From contig DASYEE010000182.1 of the NCBI GenBank assembly GCA_036499165.1, positions 1-64,000 of the forward strand: 64,000 nt of DNA, given 5' to 3'. A program made the translations under genes and the position numbers. The DNA is from Galbitalea sp036499165. GTDB taxonomy: Bacteria; Actinomycetota; Actinomycetes; Actinomycetales; Microbacteriaceae. Of the stretch, positions 26,183 to 34,463 are shown piece by piece. Every line of letters starts with the position of its first letter. Positions within the stretch are counted from its first letter, which is position 1. Below the pieces are notes generated by a model. It was not told the DNA's origin and searched no databases. It saw only the letters and a program-made list of their open reading frames with translations.

Positions 26183-27160
26183 ATGAAGACGGTGCACCTC
26201 GGAGACAGCGGTCTCGAAATCTCGGCAGTGATTCTCGGCTGCATGTCGTATGGCGATCCGGCACTCGGCAACCACGAATGGAGCGTCGGGCTGGACGAGA
26301 GTCGCCCATTCTTCAGGCAGGCCATCGAACTCGGTATCACGACGTTCGACACGGCGAACATCTATTCGCTCGGCTCGAGCGAAGAGATCACCGGGCAGCT
26401 CCTGACCGAGTTCGCGAAGCGCGAAGACGTGCAGATCGCGACGAAGGTGCACGGCGAGATGCGCCCAGGCCCGAACGGCCACGGGCTCTCGCGAGCCGCC
26501 ATCATGCACGAGATCGACGCGTCGCTGCGCCGCCTCGGCACCGACTACGTCGATCTCTACCAAATCCACCGATTCGACCCGGCCACGCCGATCGACGAGA
26601 CCATGGAGGCGCTGCACGACGTCGTGAAGGCGGGCAAGGCCCGCTACATCGGGGCGTCATCCATGTTCGCCTGGCAGTTCGCGAAGATGCAGCACGCGGC
26701 AGACCTGAATGGCTGGACCCGCTTCGTCTCGATGCAAGACCAGTACAACCTCCTCAACCGCGAGGAGGAGCGGGAGATGCACCCGCTGTGCCTCGAAGAC
26801 GGCATCGGCGTGATTCCGTGGAGCCCGCTGGCCCGCGGCAAGCTCACGCGCCCGTGGGGCGACACGACGAAGCGCGGCGACACAGACAATGTGACGGCAC
26901 GGCTCTACAAGCAGTCCGAGGACTCGGACCGCCAGATCGTGGATGCCGTGGCCACTGTCGCAGACGCCCGTAACCTCTCGCGCGCCCAGGTCGCGCTCGC
27001 GTGGGTAGCCCAGCAGGAGGTGGTCTCAGCCCCCATCGTGGGTGCGACGAAGCCCCATCACCTCGAGGATGCGGTCGCCGCCATCGAACTCGACCTGACG
27101 CGCGACGAACTGGACACGCTCGAAGAGCACTACGTGCCGCACTCCCCCGAGGGCTTCTAG
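26183..27160 (+). CDS. Aldo/keto reductase (YajO/YdhF-like)
   Basis: 325 aa. Catalytic tetrad: Asp56 (TTFDTAN), Tyr61 (NIYSLGSSE), Lys88 (IATKVHG), His129 (YQIHRFD). The SPLARGKLTRPWGD block and C-terminal GATKPHHLEDAVAAIELDL are typical of the potassium-channel-beta/YajO-like branch that reduces aldehydes with NADPH. Natural substrate unknown. The FBP-domain gene follows after 28 bp and may be co-transcribed. Confidence 0.92.
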   Translation: MKTVHLGDSGLEISAVILGCMSYGDPALGNHEWSVGLDESRPFFRQAIELGITTFDTANIYSLGSSEEITGQLLTEFAKREDVQIATKVHGEMRPGPNGHGLSRAAIMHEIDASLRRLGTDYVDLYQIHRFDPATPIDETMEALHDVVKAGKARYIGASSMFAWQFAKMQHAADLNGWTRFVSMQDQYNLLNREEEREMHPLCLEDGIGVIPWSPLARGKLTRPWGDTTKRGDTDNVTARLYKQSEDSDRQIVDAVATVADARNLSRAQVALAWVAQQEVVSAPIVGATKPHHLEDAVAAIELDLTRDELDTLEEHYVPHSPEGF

Positions 27161-27188
27161 GCAGAAAGACAGCAAGGAATCCAGCACG

Positions 27189-27683
27189 ATGCAGCCCATG
27201 ACCGAAGACGAGATCCGCGCATCCTTCGTCAATGCCCCGAACGATGTGATCCAAAGGATGCCGCTTCCTGGCCTCCACGAGACCGTGTGGGCGGAGCGCG
27301 AATACCTCGGCTGGCTCGATCCGACATTCGCCCAGCGCGGCTACATCGTCTACTGGCGTGAGGGTAAGCCGTTCGGCATCGTGCTGCGTTCCGCGACCTC
27401 CAGCATGTCGCGCGGAATCTCGGCGATGTGCTCACTCTGCCGCACGCATCAGCCGGGCAACCAGGTGTCGCTGTTCACAGTGCCGAAGGCCGGCCAGGCC
27501 GGGCGAGACGGCAACACGATCGGCACGTACATCTGCTCCGATCTCGCCTGCTCGACGATCATCCGCATCGTGCCGCCACCGCACGACCTGCAGCCGCAGC
27601 CCGACCACGTCGTCGAGGAACGCACCTCCGGGCTCCTTGCCCGCCTCGACAACTTCACACGCGAACTCCTGCCAACGGGCTGA
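27189..27683 (+). CDS. FBP-domain (FusB C-terminal type) zinc-finger protein
   Basis: 164 aa. It matches the treble-clef zinc domain known from the C-terminus of FusB/EF-G-binding proteins: Cys81 and Cys84 (AMCSLCRTH), then Cys116 and Cys121 (ICSDLACS). In FusB this domain binds elongation factor G and frees it from fusidic acid. Here the N-terminal helical half of FusB is replaced by about 70 residues, so this is the short actinobacterial form, whose role is not established. Other possible roles include general translation rescue. Confidence 0.85.
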   Translation: MQPMTEDEIRASFVNAPNDVIQRMPLPGLHETVWAEREYLGWLDPTFAQRGYIVYWREGKPFGIVLRSATSSMSRGISAMCSLCRTHQPGNQVSLFTVPKAGQAGRDGNTIGTYICSDLACSTIIRIVPPPHDLQPQPDHVVEERTSGLLARLDNFTRELLPTG

Positions 27684-27685
27684 GC

Positions 27686-28177
27686 ATGAGCGAGCAGCGC
27701 TCTGCGGAGCCGGCGGCGAACGATCCGTCCGGCGATGACCCGCGCGTCGCGGCATACGGCCGCGGAGTCGCAGCGGATGTCGTTGTGGCGATTTCCGCCG
27801 AGTTCCCGCTGGTGGCCGTCACGACTCGCCTCTACGAAACGGGCGTCTGGCTGGCACGAGTCGAATTCGCGCCACCGCGCGAGGATTCGGTGCCGGTCTG
27901 GCTGGTCGTCAACCGCGACAAGACGTTCGTCGTCGCCGCGGGCGAGACCTATCGGTGGGACGAGGAGTTCATCCCGGAGCTTCGAGAGCAGCAGGTGGGC
28001 GTGATCGTTGCGGAGATCCGCGATCTTGCCCTGCACGGCCTGCTCGCCGTGCGCACCAATCGACTCTTCGGGGTCTACTCGACTACCGTCGTCGGCACGC
28101 CGGACGATGAGTTCGTGGCAACGGCGCTTGCACGCCCCCTGGCGAAGGAACTCGAGCGCTTCACAGGCTGGAACTGA
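27686..28177 (+). CDS. Hypothetical protein (163 aa)
   Basis: 163 aa beginning MSEQRSAEPAANDPSGDDP; no start is as good as the ATG two bases after the FBP gene stop, so the two are likely co-translated. The body alternates beta strands (VVVAISAEFPLVAVTTRLYETGVWLARVEFA, VPVWLVVNRDKTFVVAAGETYRW) and ends in a helix (ALARPLAKELERFTGWN). No signal peptide, membrane segment or cysteine. I do not recognise a family. Coupling suggests it works with the FBP protein, perhaps in translation, but that is only inference. Confidence 0.7.
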   Translation: MSEQRSAEPAANDPSGDDPRVAAYGRGVAADVVVAISAEFPLVAVTTRLYETGVWLARVEFAPPREDSVPVWLVVNRDKTFVVAAGETYRWDEEFIPELREQQVGVIVAEIRDLALHGLLAVRTNRLFGVYSTTVVGTPDDEFVATALARPLAKELERFTGWN

Positions 28178-28194
28178 CCGTTAGCGCAGGTCGG

Positions 28195-28371
28195 CTAGCG
28201 CTGCTCGCCGTGCCCCAGAAGGTGGAACGGGATGGCGATTGAGATCGACACGAGGATCACGCCGCCGACGAACATGATCGCCTCGAAAGATGGCACCGTG
28301 AACGCGAAGCCGAACAGCACCAGGCCAGCGACGAAGATGGCGAAAGTGATGATGAAGGCGAAAACGTTCAT
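28195..28371 (-). CDS. Small two-helix membrane protein (58 aa)
   Basis: 58 aa, MNVFAFIITFAIFVAGLVLF followed by a second hydrophobic segment (EAIMFVGGVILVSISIAIPFHLLG) and a short polar tail. I chose ATG 28371; the frame extends upstream but only into the sigma-factor gene region. No family recognised. It follows the ECF42 sigma gene on the same strand and could be part of that transcript. Confidence 0.65.
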   Translation of the reverse strand: MNVFAFIITFAIFVAGLVLFGFAFTVPSFEAIMFVGGVILVSISIAIPFHLLGHGEQR

Positions 28372-28405
28372 GTGGCTATTCTCTACCAAAATTCGTGGGC
28401 GCGCG

Positions 28406-29608
28406 TCACACTTCGAGGTCGGCGAGCCGAGCAGCCAGCTGCTCACGCTCGAGCTCGCCGCTGGTGAGCGCGAGCGCTTCACGGTAGCTGGCGGCGGCAT
28501 CCTCACGTCGACCTGCCCGCTCGAGCAGGTCGGCCCGTGCGGCGGGCACGAGACGGAAGCCGTCGAGGCTCCCGGCGAGCTCGTCGATCAGCGCGAGCCC
28601 GGCATCCGGCCCGTCTCGCATTCCGACCGCGATCGCACGATTCAGCTCGATGACGGGCGTTGGTGACAACTCAAGCAACTCGTCGTACAGCGGCACGATT
28701 CGCTGCCAGTTCGTCGCCTCGGCAGTGCGGGCACCCGCGTGCACCTCGGCGATTGCGGCCTGCACGACGTAGGCGCCCCGCCCGCGGGACATCGCCCGGT
28801 CGAGGACAGCGCCCGCCCGCGCGATTTCCACGCTGTTCCAGAGACCGCGGTCCTGCTCCGCGAGCGTCAACAGCCGCCCGTCGTTCGAGATCCGCGCCGC
28901 CCTCCGGGAGTCCTGGAACAGCATGAGCGCGAGCAGCCCACCGGCCTCGGGTTCGGTCGGCATGAGATCGACGACCGAGCTCGCGAGGGCGATCGCAGAA
29001 TCGGCGAGATCCGCGCGCGCGCCGGCTGTGTAGCCCTCGTTGAAGACGAGGTAGAGCACGGCGAGCACCCCGGAGAGCCTTTCGCCGAGCAATTCGGGGG
29101 GCGGAACGCGATACGGAATCCCGGCGTTCGCGATCTTCGCCCGTGCGCGAACCAGCCGCTGCGCCATCGTCGTCTCCGGCACGAGGAACGCCGCCGCGAT
29201 TTCCGGCACCGTGAGGCCCGCCACCGTGCGCAGCGTCAGGGCGACTCGGGCGGCCAGCGGCAACGCAGGATGACAGCAGGTGAAGATCAACCGCAGCCGG
29301 TCATCCTCGATCGACGCGTCCGGTTGCCTGGTGAGCGAATCCATGATCGCCACCTCCCGGAGTTTCGAGCGTTCGGATGTCGCGGAGCGCAGTCGGTCGA
29401 TCGCGCGGTTGCGCGCGGTCACCGCCAGCCACGCCGCAGGTTTTTCTGGAATGCCCTCCCTCGGCCAGCGGGCAACGGCGATCGCGAAGGCATCCTGCGC
29501 TGCGTCCTCCGCGAGCGCCCAGTCGCCGGTGACACGGATGAGCCCCGAGACGATCCGGCTCCAGTCGGAGCGATGGACGGCCGCGATCGCCGCGGGAACT
29601 CCGGTCAC
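28406..29608 (-). CDS. ECF42-type sigma factor with C-terminal TPR-like extension (copy 1)
   Basis: 400 aa, twice the size of ordinary ECF sigma factors. Region 2 (DWALAEDAAQDAFAIAVARWP, WLAVTARNRAIDRLR) and region 4 (ARVALTLRTVAGLTVPEIAAAFLVPETTMAQRLVRARAKI) are followed by a long alpha-helical C-terminal domain (EAGGLLALMLFQDSRRAAR, ELNRAIAVGMRDGPDAGLALIDEL). This architecture with an adjacent DGPF/YCII gene defines the ECF42 group; no anti-sigma factor is present, as usual for the group. Starts at GTG 29608, overlapping the DGPF gene stop (GTGA). Confidence 0.93.
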   Translation of the reverse strand: MTGVPAAIAAVHRSDWSRIVSGLIRVTGDWALAEDAAQDAFAIAVARWPREGIPEKPAAWLAVTARNRAIDRLRSATSERSKLREVAIMDSLTRQPDASIEDDRLRLIFTCCHPALPLAARVALTLRTVAGLTVPEIAAAFLVPETTMAQRLVRARAKIANAGIPYRVPPPELLGERLSGVLAVLYLVFNEGYTAGARADLADSAIALASSVVDLMPTEPEAGGLLALMLFQDSRRAARISNDGRLLTLAEQDRGLWNSVEIARAGAVLDRAMSRGRGAYVVQAAIAEVHAGARTAEATNWQRIVPLYDELLELSPTPVIELNRAIAVGMRDGPDAGLALIDELAGSLDGFRLVPAARADLLERAGRREDAAASYREALALTSGELEREQLAARLADLEV

Positions 29609-29940
29609 TCCTCGAACGGCCAGACCGGACGAATCTCGATGGAGCCACCGCGGGCCTGCGGATGACGGGATGCATAATCGATCGCCTCATCGAGGTCTTT
29701 GCACTCAAGCAGGTCGTAGCCGGCGATCCACTCCTTCGATTCTGTGAACGGCCCGTCGGTGAGCAACACCTCGCCCCGGCGCACGCGAACGGTTGTCGCA
29801 TCCGACGGCCGGCGCAGCCTGTCGCCCTGCTTGCGGATGCCGCGGCGCTCGCCTTCTGCGACCCACTCTTCGATGTCCGGCTCGGGTTCGCTCGAGTCAT
29901 CAGGGTTGGAATCGGTCGCGATAAAGAGCATGTACTCCAT
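29605..29940 (-). CDS. DGPF-motif YCII-family protein, partner of ECF42 sigma factor (copy 1)
   Basis: 111 aa, the DGPF form of the YCII-related family. The diagnostic stretch LLTDGPFTESKEW is present, followed by ECKDLDEAIDYASRHP. Such proteins accompany ECF42 sigma factors and are thought to be their targets or sensors; the biochemical role is not settled. ATG 29940 follows AAGGAGG. Compared with the second copy (55132-55509) the N-terminal half is more acidic. A near match to the ECF42 promoter motif lies upstream. Confidence 0.93.
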   Translation of the reverse strand: MEYMLFIATDSNPDDSSEPEPDIEEWVAEGERRGIRKQGDRLRRPSDATTVRVRRGEVLLTDGPFTESKEWIAGYDLLECKDLDEAIDYASRHPQARGGSIEIRPVWPFEE

Positions 29941-29974
29941 GTGGTCCTCCTTGGGTTAGACGGTACGTGAGTAC

Positions 29975-30002
29975 AACGGATGCGGGCAGTCCGGAAACGA
30001 CA
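29975..30002 (-). promoter_or_regulatory. Possible ECF42-dependent promoter (copy 1)
   Basis: On the minus strand TGTCGT (30002-29997) is followed after 18 nt by CGTT (29978-29975), 35 bases before the DGPF start codon. The motif I recall for the group is TGTCGA at -35 and CGWC at -10, so this is an imperfect fit. Confidence 0.4.
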
Positions 30003-30034
30003 TCGTCGCGAAAATTGTTGGTAACGCCCGAAAA

Positions 30035-30070
30035 AAGCACTGGCGGCGGGAGTCATAGCTCCCGCCGCCA
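30035..30070 (-). terminator. Intrinsic terminator of the APC permease gene
   Basis: TGGCGGCGGGAG (30041-30052) and CTCCCGCCGCCA (30059-30070) pair perfectly over 12 bp with a 6-nt loop. On the minus strand the stem is followed by GTGCTTTTTT. It begins 16 bases after the APC permease stop and is the clearest factor-independent terminator in the window. Confidence 0.93.
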
Positions 30071-30085
30071 GGCGTTTGGGTACCG

Positions 30086-31846
30086 CTACTCGCGGGGCTT
30101 GGTAATCTCTTCGCCCGTGACGGCATCGATCGCTCTCTGCCCAGGGGGCAGGTTGGACAGGTCCGGTGCAATGACCTCGGGCATGCGGCCGGAGTCCGGC
30201 AGTCCGAACGTCGGCACGCGGCCGTCGCCGGGAGCCAGGATGAGGTCGTCTGACATCTTCGGCAGGGTCTTCCCCCTGAAGAAGTCCGGCTTCATCGCCC
30301 ACCAGATGAACATCAGTACGAATCCGACCAGGATGCCGCCGACGCCGATGATGGCGTCATCCCCGACCACCCAGCCGAAGAAATTCGCCGCGAGATTGTG
30401 TCCGTGGGAATCGACCTCCCAGTCGGCCTCGGCATAGGTGATGAGGCCGTAGACGAACGCGAATCCGAGCATCAGACCGCCGAGCAGCGGGAACGCGAAT
30501 CTCATGACGAAGTTCCTGAACGACTTGGAGAACGTCTTTCGATAGAACCAGACACAGGCGAACCCTGTCAGGCCGTAGTAGAACGCGATCATGAGTCCGA
30601 TCGAGTCGACCAACGGAGTCAGCAGGTCGTTGTTCACGAAGGTGACAACGGCGTAGAACGCGATCGAGACGATTCCCATTGCGATGGTCGACCAGGTCGG
30701 CGTCAGGAACTTCGGGTGAATGCGCGCGAACTTTTCCGGCACCGCCTTGTAAACGGCCATCGAAAGGGTCGTGCGGGCCGTCGGCAGGATCGTCGTCTGC
30801 GTGGACGCCGAGGCCGACGTCAGGATCGAGATTGTCAACAGCGTAATCAGGATGTCGCCGAGCGGGTTGTTGCCAAAGAGAATCGGCCCGATCGAGAGGA
30901 ACACGTTGTCGGAGTTGTCGCCGTTTGCCAGCCCGATTCCCGAGCCCCCCACGCCCGCGAAGGAGACCGTCGCGGTTGTCACCAGGGTGTAGGTGATGAG
31001 AAGCAGGACCGTGCTGATAATCGCTGCGCGGCCCGGTGTCTTCTTCGGCTCTGCCGTTTCCTCATTGACCGAAACCGCCGTGTCCCAGCCCCAGTAGATG
31101 AAGATCGCGGCGAGCAGACCAGGAGCCAGAACAGAACCGAAGTTGAGAGTGAACGGATTGAACCAGCTCCACTGCGGAATCAGTGACGTCTCGACACCAT
31201 TGCCCGAATACACGCGGATCAGTGCGTACGCGGCGAAGATGATGAGGATGACGACCTCGATCGACAGCAGGATCTGCTGCAGCTTCGCGGAGATCTCGAT
31301 CCCTCGATAACAGATCCAGGTCATGAGGGCGATCCAGATGAGGCCAGCGGCCAGCTCCCACCAATAGTTCGTCGAGATGTCACCGAAGAATTTGCTGATG
31401 TCGTTGTTGCCGAAGAGCCTGCCGAGGTTCCCCAGCAGACCGAATGTCGTTTGCCCCGCTATCTGCGCCAGGTTCGCCATGACGATGACATCGGCGACGA
31501 TGATTCCCCAGCCACCGATCCAGCCCATGACGGGCCCGAAGGTACGGGTTGCCCAGGTGAAAGTCGTGCCGCAGTCCGGCTCGGCCTTGTTGAGCTCCTG
31601 GTACGCCACAGCGATCAGGTACATCGGCACGAACGCGAGCAGTACTATGCCGGGCGCCTGTACTCCGACGACGTGGCTGCCGACACCGCTGATGACAATG
31701 AACCCGAGGGCTGCCGCCAGGCTGTAAGCGGGAGCCGTAGACGCCACGCCGACCACGACACTCGAGGCGAGGCCCAGCGCACCCCCTTTCAGGCCCTTGC
31801 TGTCCACGCCTGATTCGCGCAGGTCGTCTGGGGTGGCAACCGTCAT
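30086..31846 (-). CDS. APC-family amino acid permease
   Basis: 586 aa with 12 or more membrane helices. The first helix block (GALGLASSVVVGVASTAPAYSLAAALGFIV) and the later IYWGWDTAVSVNEETAEPKKTPGRAA (the WGWD...NEE signature) are characteristic of an actinobacterial APC subgroup. It probably imports an amino acid or amine by proton symport. A cytoplasmic tail of about 60 residues after the last helix is Pro/Asp-rich. The ATG at 31846 is preceded by AGAAGGAGCG. It has its own strong terminator, so it is probably monocistronic. Confidence 0.92.
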   Translation of the reverse strand: MTVATPDDLRESGVDSKGLKGGALGLASSVVVGVASTAPAYSLAAALGFIVISGVGSHVVGVQAPGIVLLAFVPMYLIAVAYQELNKAEPDCGTTFTWATRTFGPVMGWIGGWGIIVADVIVMANLAQIAGQTTFGLLGNLGRLFGNNDISKFFGDISTNYWWELAAGLIWIALMTWICYRGIEISAKLQQILLSIEVVILIIFAAYALIRVYSGNGVETSLIPQWSWFNPFTLNFGSVLAPGLLAAIFIYWGWDTAVSVNEETAEPKKTPGRAAIISTVLLLITYTLVTTATVSFAGVGGSGIGLANGDNSDNVFLSIGPILFGNNPLGDILITLLTISILTSASASTQTTILPTARTTLSMAVYKAVPEKFARIHPKFLTPTWSTIAMGIVSIAFYAVVTFVNNDLLTPLVDSIGLMIAFYYGLTGFACVWFYRKTFSKSFRNFVMRFAFPLLGGLMLGFAFVYGLITYAEADWEVDSHGHNLAANFFGWVVGDDAIIGVGGILVGFVLMFIWWAMKPDFFRGKTLPKMSDDLILAPGDGRVPTFGLPDSGRMPEVIAPDLSNLPPGQRAIDAVTGEEITKPRE

Positions 31847-32005
31847 GGTGAACGCTCCTTCTGGAGCAGACTCGGGGATTCGCTGCTCCGGATCGGGGAA
31901 GCCACTCGTCGCTGAACGGCCCGGTGTCAACACACTAGACCCATATGTATTGCCGACGCACTTGACTTCTCGAGCACTTTCAGTACTCTAAAACCAAGAC
32001 GTTCT

Positions 32006-32021
32006 ATAACTGCTTAGTTAT
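32006..32021. promoter_or_regulatory. Palindromic operator candidate before the SRPBCC gene
   Basis: ATAACT-GCTT-AGTTAT is a perfect 6-bp dyad, A+T-rich in an otherwise G+C-rich chromosome, about 70 bp before the SRPBCC start and 160 bp before the divergent permease start. Size and form suit an ArsR, MarR or TetR-type regulator; no regulator gene is adjacent. Confidence 0.5.
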
Positions 32022-32089
32022 CGATGAATACGTCAGAATGACACGACACAGAATCACGACACAGGATGACATGACAAAGGAGACAGTCC

Positions 32090-32557
32090 ATGACTGAGAT
32101 CAGCGAATCCGAGGTAACAGACCGCGACGTGTTCGTCACGCGAGCTTTCAACGCTCCGCGGGACGTCGTCTGGAAGTTCTTTACCCAGCGAGACCTGATC
32201 GCACAGTGGTTCGGACCGACCGGCATCACCGTGCCGCTCGAGACAGTCGAAATCGAGCTCACCGTCGGCGGCAAGTGGGTGCTCACGATGGTTGATGACG
32301 CCTCGGGCGAGAAGTACCCGATCGACGGCGTCATCCTCGTCTGCGAACCACCGGAATTCCTCGAAATCGGGGTTGGCGCCAAGACCGCCGTCGGCGATCT
32401 CGAAAACATCAGGATGCGCTTGCAATTCCACGACCACGGCGAGAAAACGCGTGTCACCCTGCACCAGGGGCCATTCACCGACGAACAGCGCGAACAGACC
32501 GAGGCGGGCTGGGAGCTCTCATTCGGCAAGCTCGACGCTCTTCTCGCCCTGGGCTGA
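32090..32557 (+). CDS. SRPBCC/AHSA1-type protein
   Basis: 155 aa. FVTRAFNAPRDVVWKFFTQRDLIAQWFGPTG and the C-terminal EAGWELSFGKLDALL are the standard ends of the AHSA1 (activator of Hsp90 ATPase-like) branch of SRPBCC proteins, which bind hydrophobic ligands. Unlike the copy at 41000-41470 it has no adjacent ArsR regulator. The ATG follows AAAGGAGACAG. Leader bases repeat the motif CACGACACAG, perhaps by chance. Confidence 0.9.
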   Translation: MTEISESEVTDRDVFVTRAFNAPRDVVWKFFTQRDLIAQWFGPTGITVPLETVEIELTVGGKWVLTMVDDASGEKYPIDGVILVCEPPEFLEIGVGAKTAVGDLENIRMRLQFHDHGEKTRVTLHQGPFTDEQREQTEAGWELSFGKLDALLALG

Positions 32558-32559
32558 GT

Positions 32560-33318
32560 TCAGCTGGTCGGCGCCAAGCCGGCCTGCGGCAGGTACCGGC
32601 GCCGCAGGATGGCGCGCTCGACCTGCGTCCAGCTGGTCGTCACGGCAAGGTAGAGGGTGGCGGCCAGCGGCACGAATGCCGCGAAGATGACCGTCACGTA
32701 CGGCGCCCAGCTCAGGATGCGGGTCATCCGCAGTGTTGCCGCGGTCGCCCCGGGTGCGGCAGGAGTCGCGAGCGCGACCCGCCGGGCGACCTCCGCGGCT
32801 CCCGTGATGATCGCGAGGAGCGCAACGAAGACGAGCACGCCCGGCCACGCTGCTCCCCCGCCCAGGAGCGAGCCGAGCGACGTGCCGAGCGGCACGCCGA
32901 ACACGTGCTGCGTGAGGAGCGCGTTGCCGTGCCCTCCAATCTGGGTGCGCTCGAACAGGCCGTAGACGAGCGAGATCACGGGTGCCTGGATCAGCGTCGG
33001 CAGCAGTCCCGCGAATGGCGACACCTTCTCCGCCGCGTAGAGCTCCTGGGTCTTCCGCATGAGCAGCTCGCGGTTCTTCTTGTAACGCCGCTGCAATTCC
33101 TGCAGTTTGGGGGCCAGGCGCATCCGCCCCGCCTGGGCGCGGACCTGCGACCTGCCGACGGGAATGAGAATCGCGCGAAGCACGAGGGTGACGAGCACGA
33201 TGGCGACGGCGGCCGCCGCTCCCCCAGCGAGTGGGGCGAGGAGCGAGGCGAGGCCGTTGACGACCGTGTATGCGGCGCCGAGCGCCGCGGCAATAGGCGG
33301 GAAAGCGAAAATGTCCAT
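32560..33318 (-). CDS. YidC/Oxa1-family membrane insertase (paralogue)
   Basis: 252 aa. A periplasmic-side start, then helices around the conserved cytoplasmic stretch RSQVRAQAGRMRLAPKLQELQRRYKKNRELLMRKTQELYAAEKVSPFAGLLPTLIQAPVISLVYGLF, the YidC core. The hydrophilic-groove Arg (in VLRAILIPVGRSQ) appears present. It is shorter than the housekeeping YidC normally found in the rpmH-rnpA region, so this is probably a second copy. ATG 33318 with AAGGACG upstream. The DUF6412-like gene lies upstream on the same strand. Confidence 0.93.
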   Translation of the reverse strand: MDIFAFPPIAAALGAAYTVVNGLASLLAPLAGGAAAAVAIVLVTLVLRAILIPVGRSQVRAQAGRMRLAPKLQELQRRYKKNRELLMRKTQELYAAEKVSPFAGLLPTLIQAPVISLVYGLFERTQIGGHGNALLTQHVFGVPLGTSLGSLLGGGAAWPGVLVFVALLAIITGAAEVARRVALATPAAPGATAATLRMTRILSWAPYVTVIFAAFVPLAATLYLAVTTSWTQVERAILRRRYLPQAGLAPTS

Positions 33319-33441
33319 GGTTGTGCGTCCTTCAGGAATGGATCGAAAGTGGAGGGGATGCTGGCCGTCTGGCCGCGGCATCCTGCTCACACAAACCCGA
33401 CAAAGGGAACGTGCCCGATGGGTCTGGCTGAAGGAGTGGTG

Positions 33442-33735
33442 CTACGCGGCCGCGATGGGCCGCGCCGGAGCGCGAGAGCGTGTTCGGCCCGCAGTGTCCG
33501 GATGCGAAGGCGCCGGCGCGAACGCCAGTAGTTGCCGGTGCTCGCGCGCGCGGCCGCCCACGCCAAGCTCATGGGCTCGAAGCCGACTCGCCGCGTACCG
33601 AACACCGTCTACCGCAAGGAGCGCGATCGCGAGGAGCCCGGCTATTGCTGCCGTCGACGGCGCGGACGATCCGGCAGAGGCCAGGAGGGCAACGGCGGCG
33701 AGTGCGAGAGCGAATCGCTCGATCACCAGGCGCAT
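33442..33735 (-). CDS. Small membrane protein, DUF6412-like
   Basis: 97 aa. Two N-terminal hydrophobic segments (RFALALAAVALLASAG, AAIAGLLAIALLAVDGVRYA) are followed by a basic, Pro/Arg-rich tail of about 45 residues. I associate this shape and the pairing with a YidC paralogue with the actinobacterial DUF6412 group; that is recall, not computed. ATG 33735 is preceded by GGAAGGGAA. Probably co-transcribed with the YidC gene 124 bp downstream. May assist insertase assembly (inference). Confidence 0.75.
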   Translation of the reverse strand: MRLVIERFALALAAVALLASAGSSAPSTAAIAGLLAIALLAVDGVRYAASRLRAHELGVGGRAREHRQLLAFAPAPSHPDTAGRTRSRAPARPIAAA

Positions 33736-33830
33736 GCCGTTCCCTTCCGTGGAGGTAAGCCTATTCCTGGCCGTGTACGCGCCTGCTCCCATTTCGCTCA
33801 GGGCAAAGGAGCTTCGATAGGTTTACCTGC

Positions 33831-34463
33831 ATGGGAACCGAACGCGGCATGGATCGGCTGATCTTCTTCACCGATGCGGTGACGGCGATCGCCATCACGC
33901 TGCTGATCCTGCCACTCGTCGACCTGGTTCCCCACGGCGGGCACGATCTCACCATCTCCGGCTTCATCCAGGACAACTTCGGGCAGATCTTTGCCTTCGT
34001 GCTCAGCTTCGTGATCATCGCCCGGTTGTGGATTGCCAACCACGCCTCGCTCGAGCACGTGCTGCGGGCAACGCCAGCCCTCATGTGGCTGAACATCGCG
34101 TGGGCGTTCACGATCGTGCTCCTGCCGCTGCCGACAGCGCTCACCGCCGCCACCCAGCCGGAGGCGGGCCCGGTTGGCTTCTATATCGGCACGATGACGG
34201 CCAACAGCCTCCTGCTGACGGCGATCTGCTGGGTGGTCTACAAGCACCCGGAGGTGGAATCCGGCGAGGGCGCCGCGGCGCGCAAGGAGCGGCTGCTCGG
34301 CAATGCTGCGACCTCCGTGGCGTTCATCATCGCGCTCATCGTCGGCACAGCCGTTCGCGAGATCAACTACTTCGCGCTGTTCGCGCTCGTCCTCACCACA
34401 CCGTTCGACATGATCGTGAAGCGGCGCATCCGCGCATCCGTCCAGACCGAAGTCAGGAACTGA
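33831..34463 (+). CDS. TMEM175-family potassium channel-like protein
   Basis: 210 aa, about six membrane helices. The diagnostic first helix DRLIFFTDAVTAIAITLLILPLVDLVP matches the TMEM175/DUF1211 signature R-x3-F-S-D-x-V-x-A-I-A-I, here with Thr in place of Ser. Bacterial TMEM175 proteins are potassium-selective channels with one such motif per subunit. The C-terminal overlap with the convergent epimerase gene is 11 bp. Confidence 0.9.
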   Translation: MGTERGMDRLIFFTDAVTAIAITLLILPLVDLVPHGGHDLTISGFIQDNFGQIFAFVLSFVIIARLWIANHASLEHVLRATPALMWLNIAWAFTIVLLPLPTALTAATQPEAGPVGFYIGTMTANSLLLTAICWVVYKHPEVESGEGAAARKERLLGNAATSVAFIIALIVGTAVREINYFALFALVLTTPFDMIVKRRIRASVQTEVRN

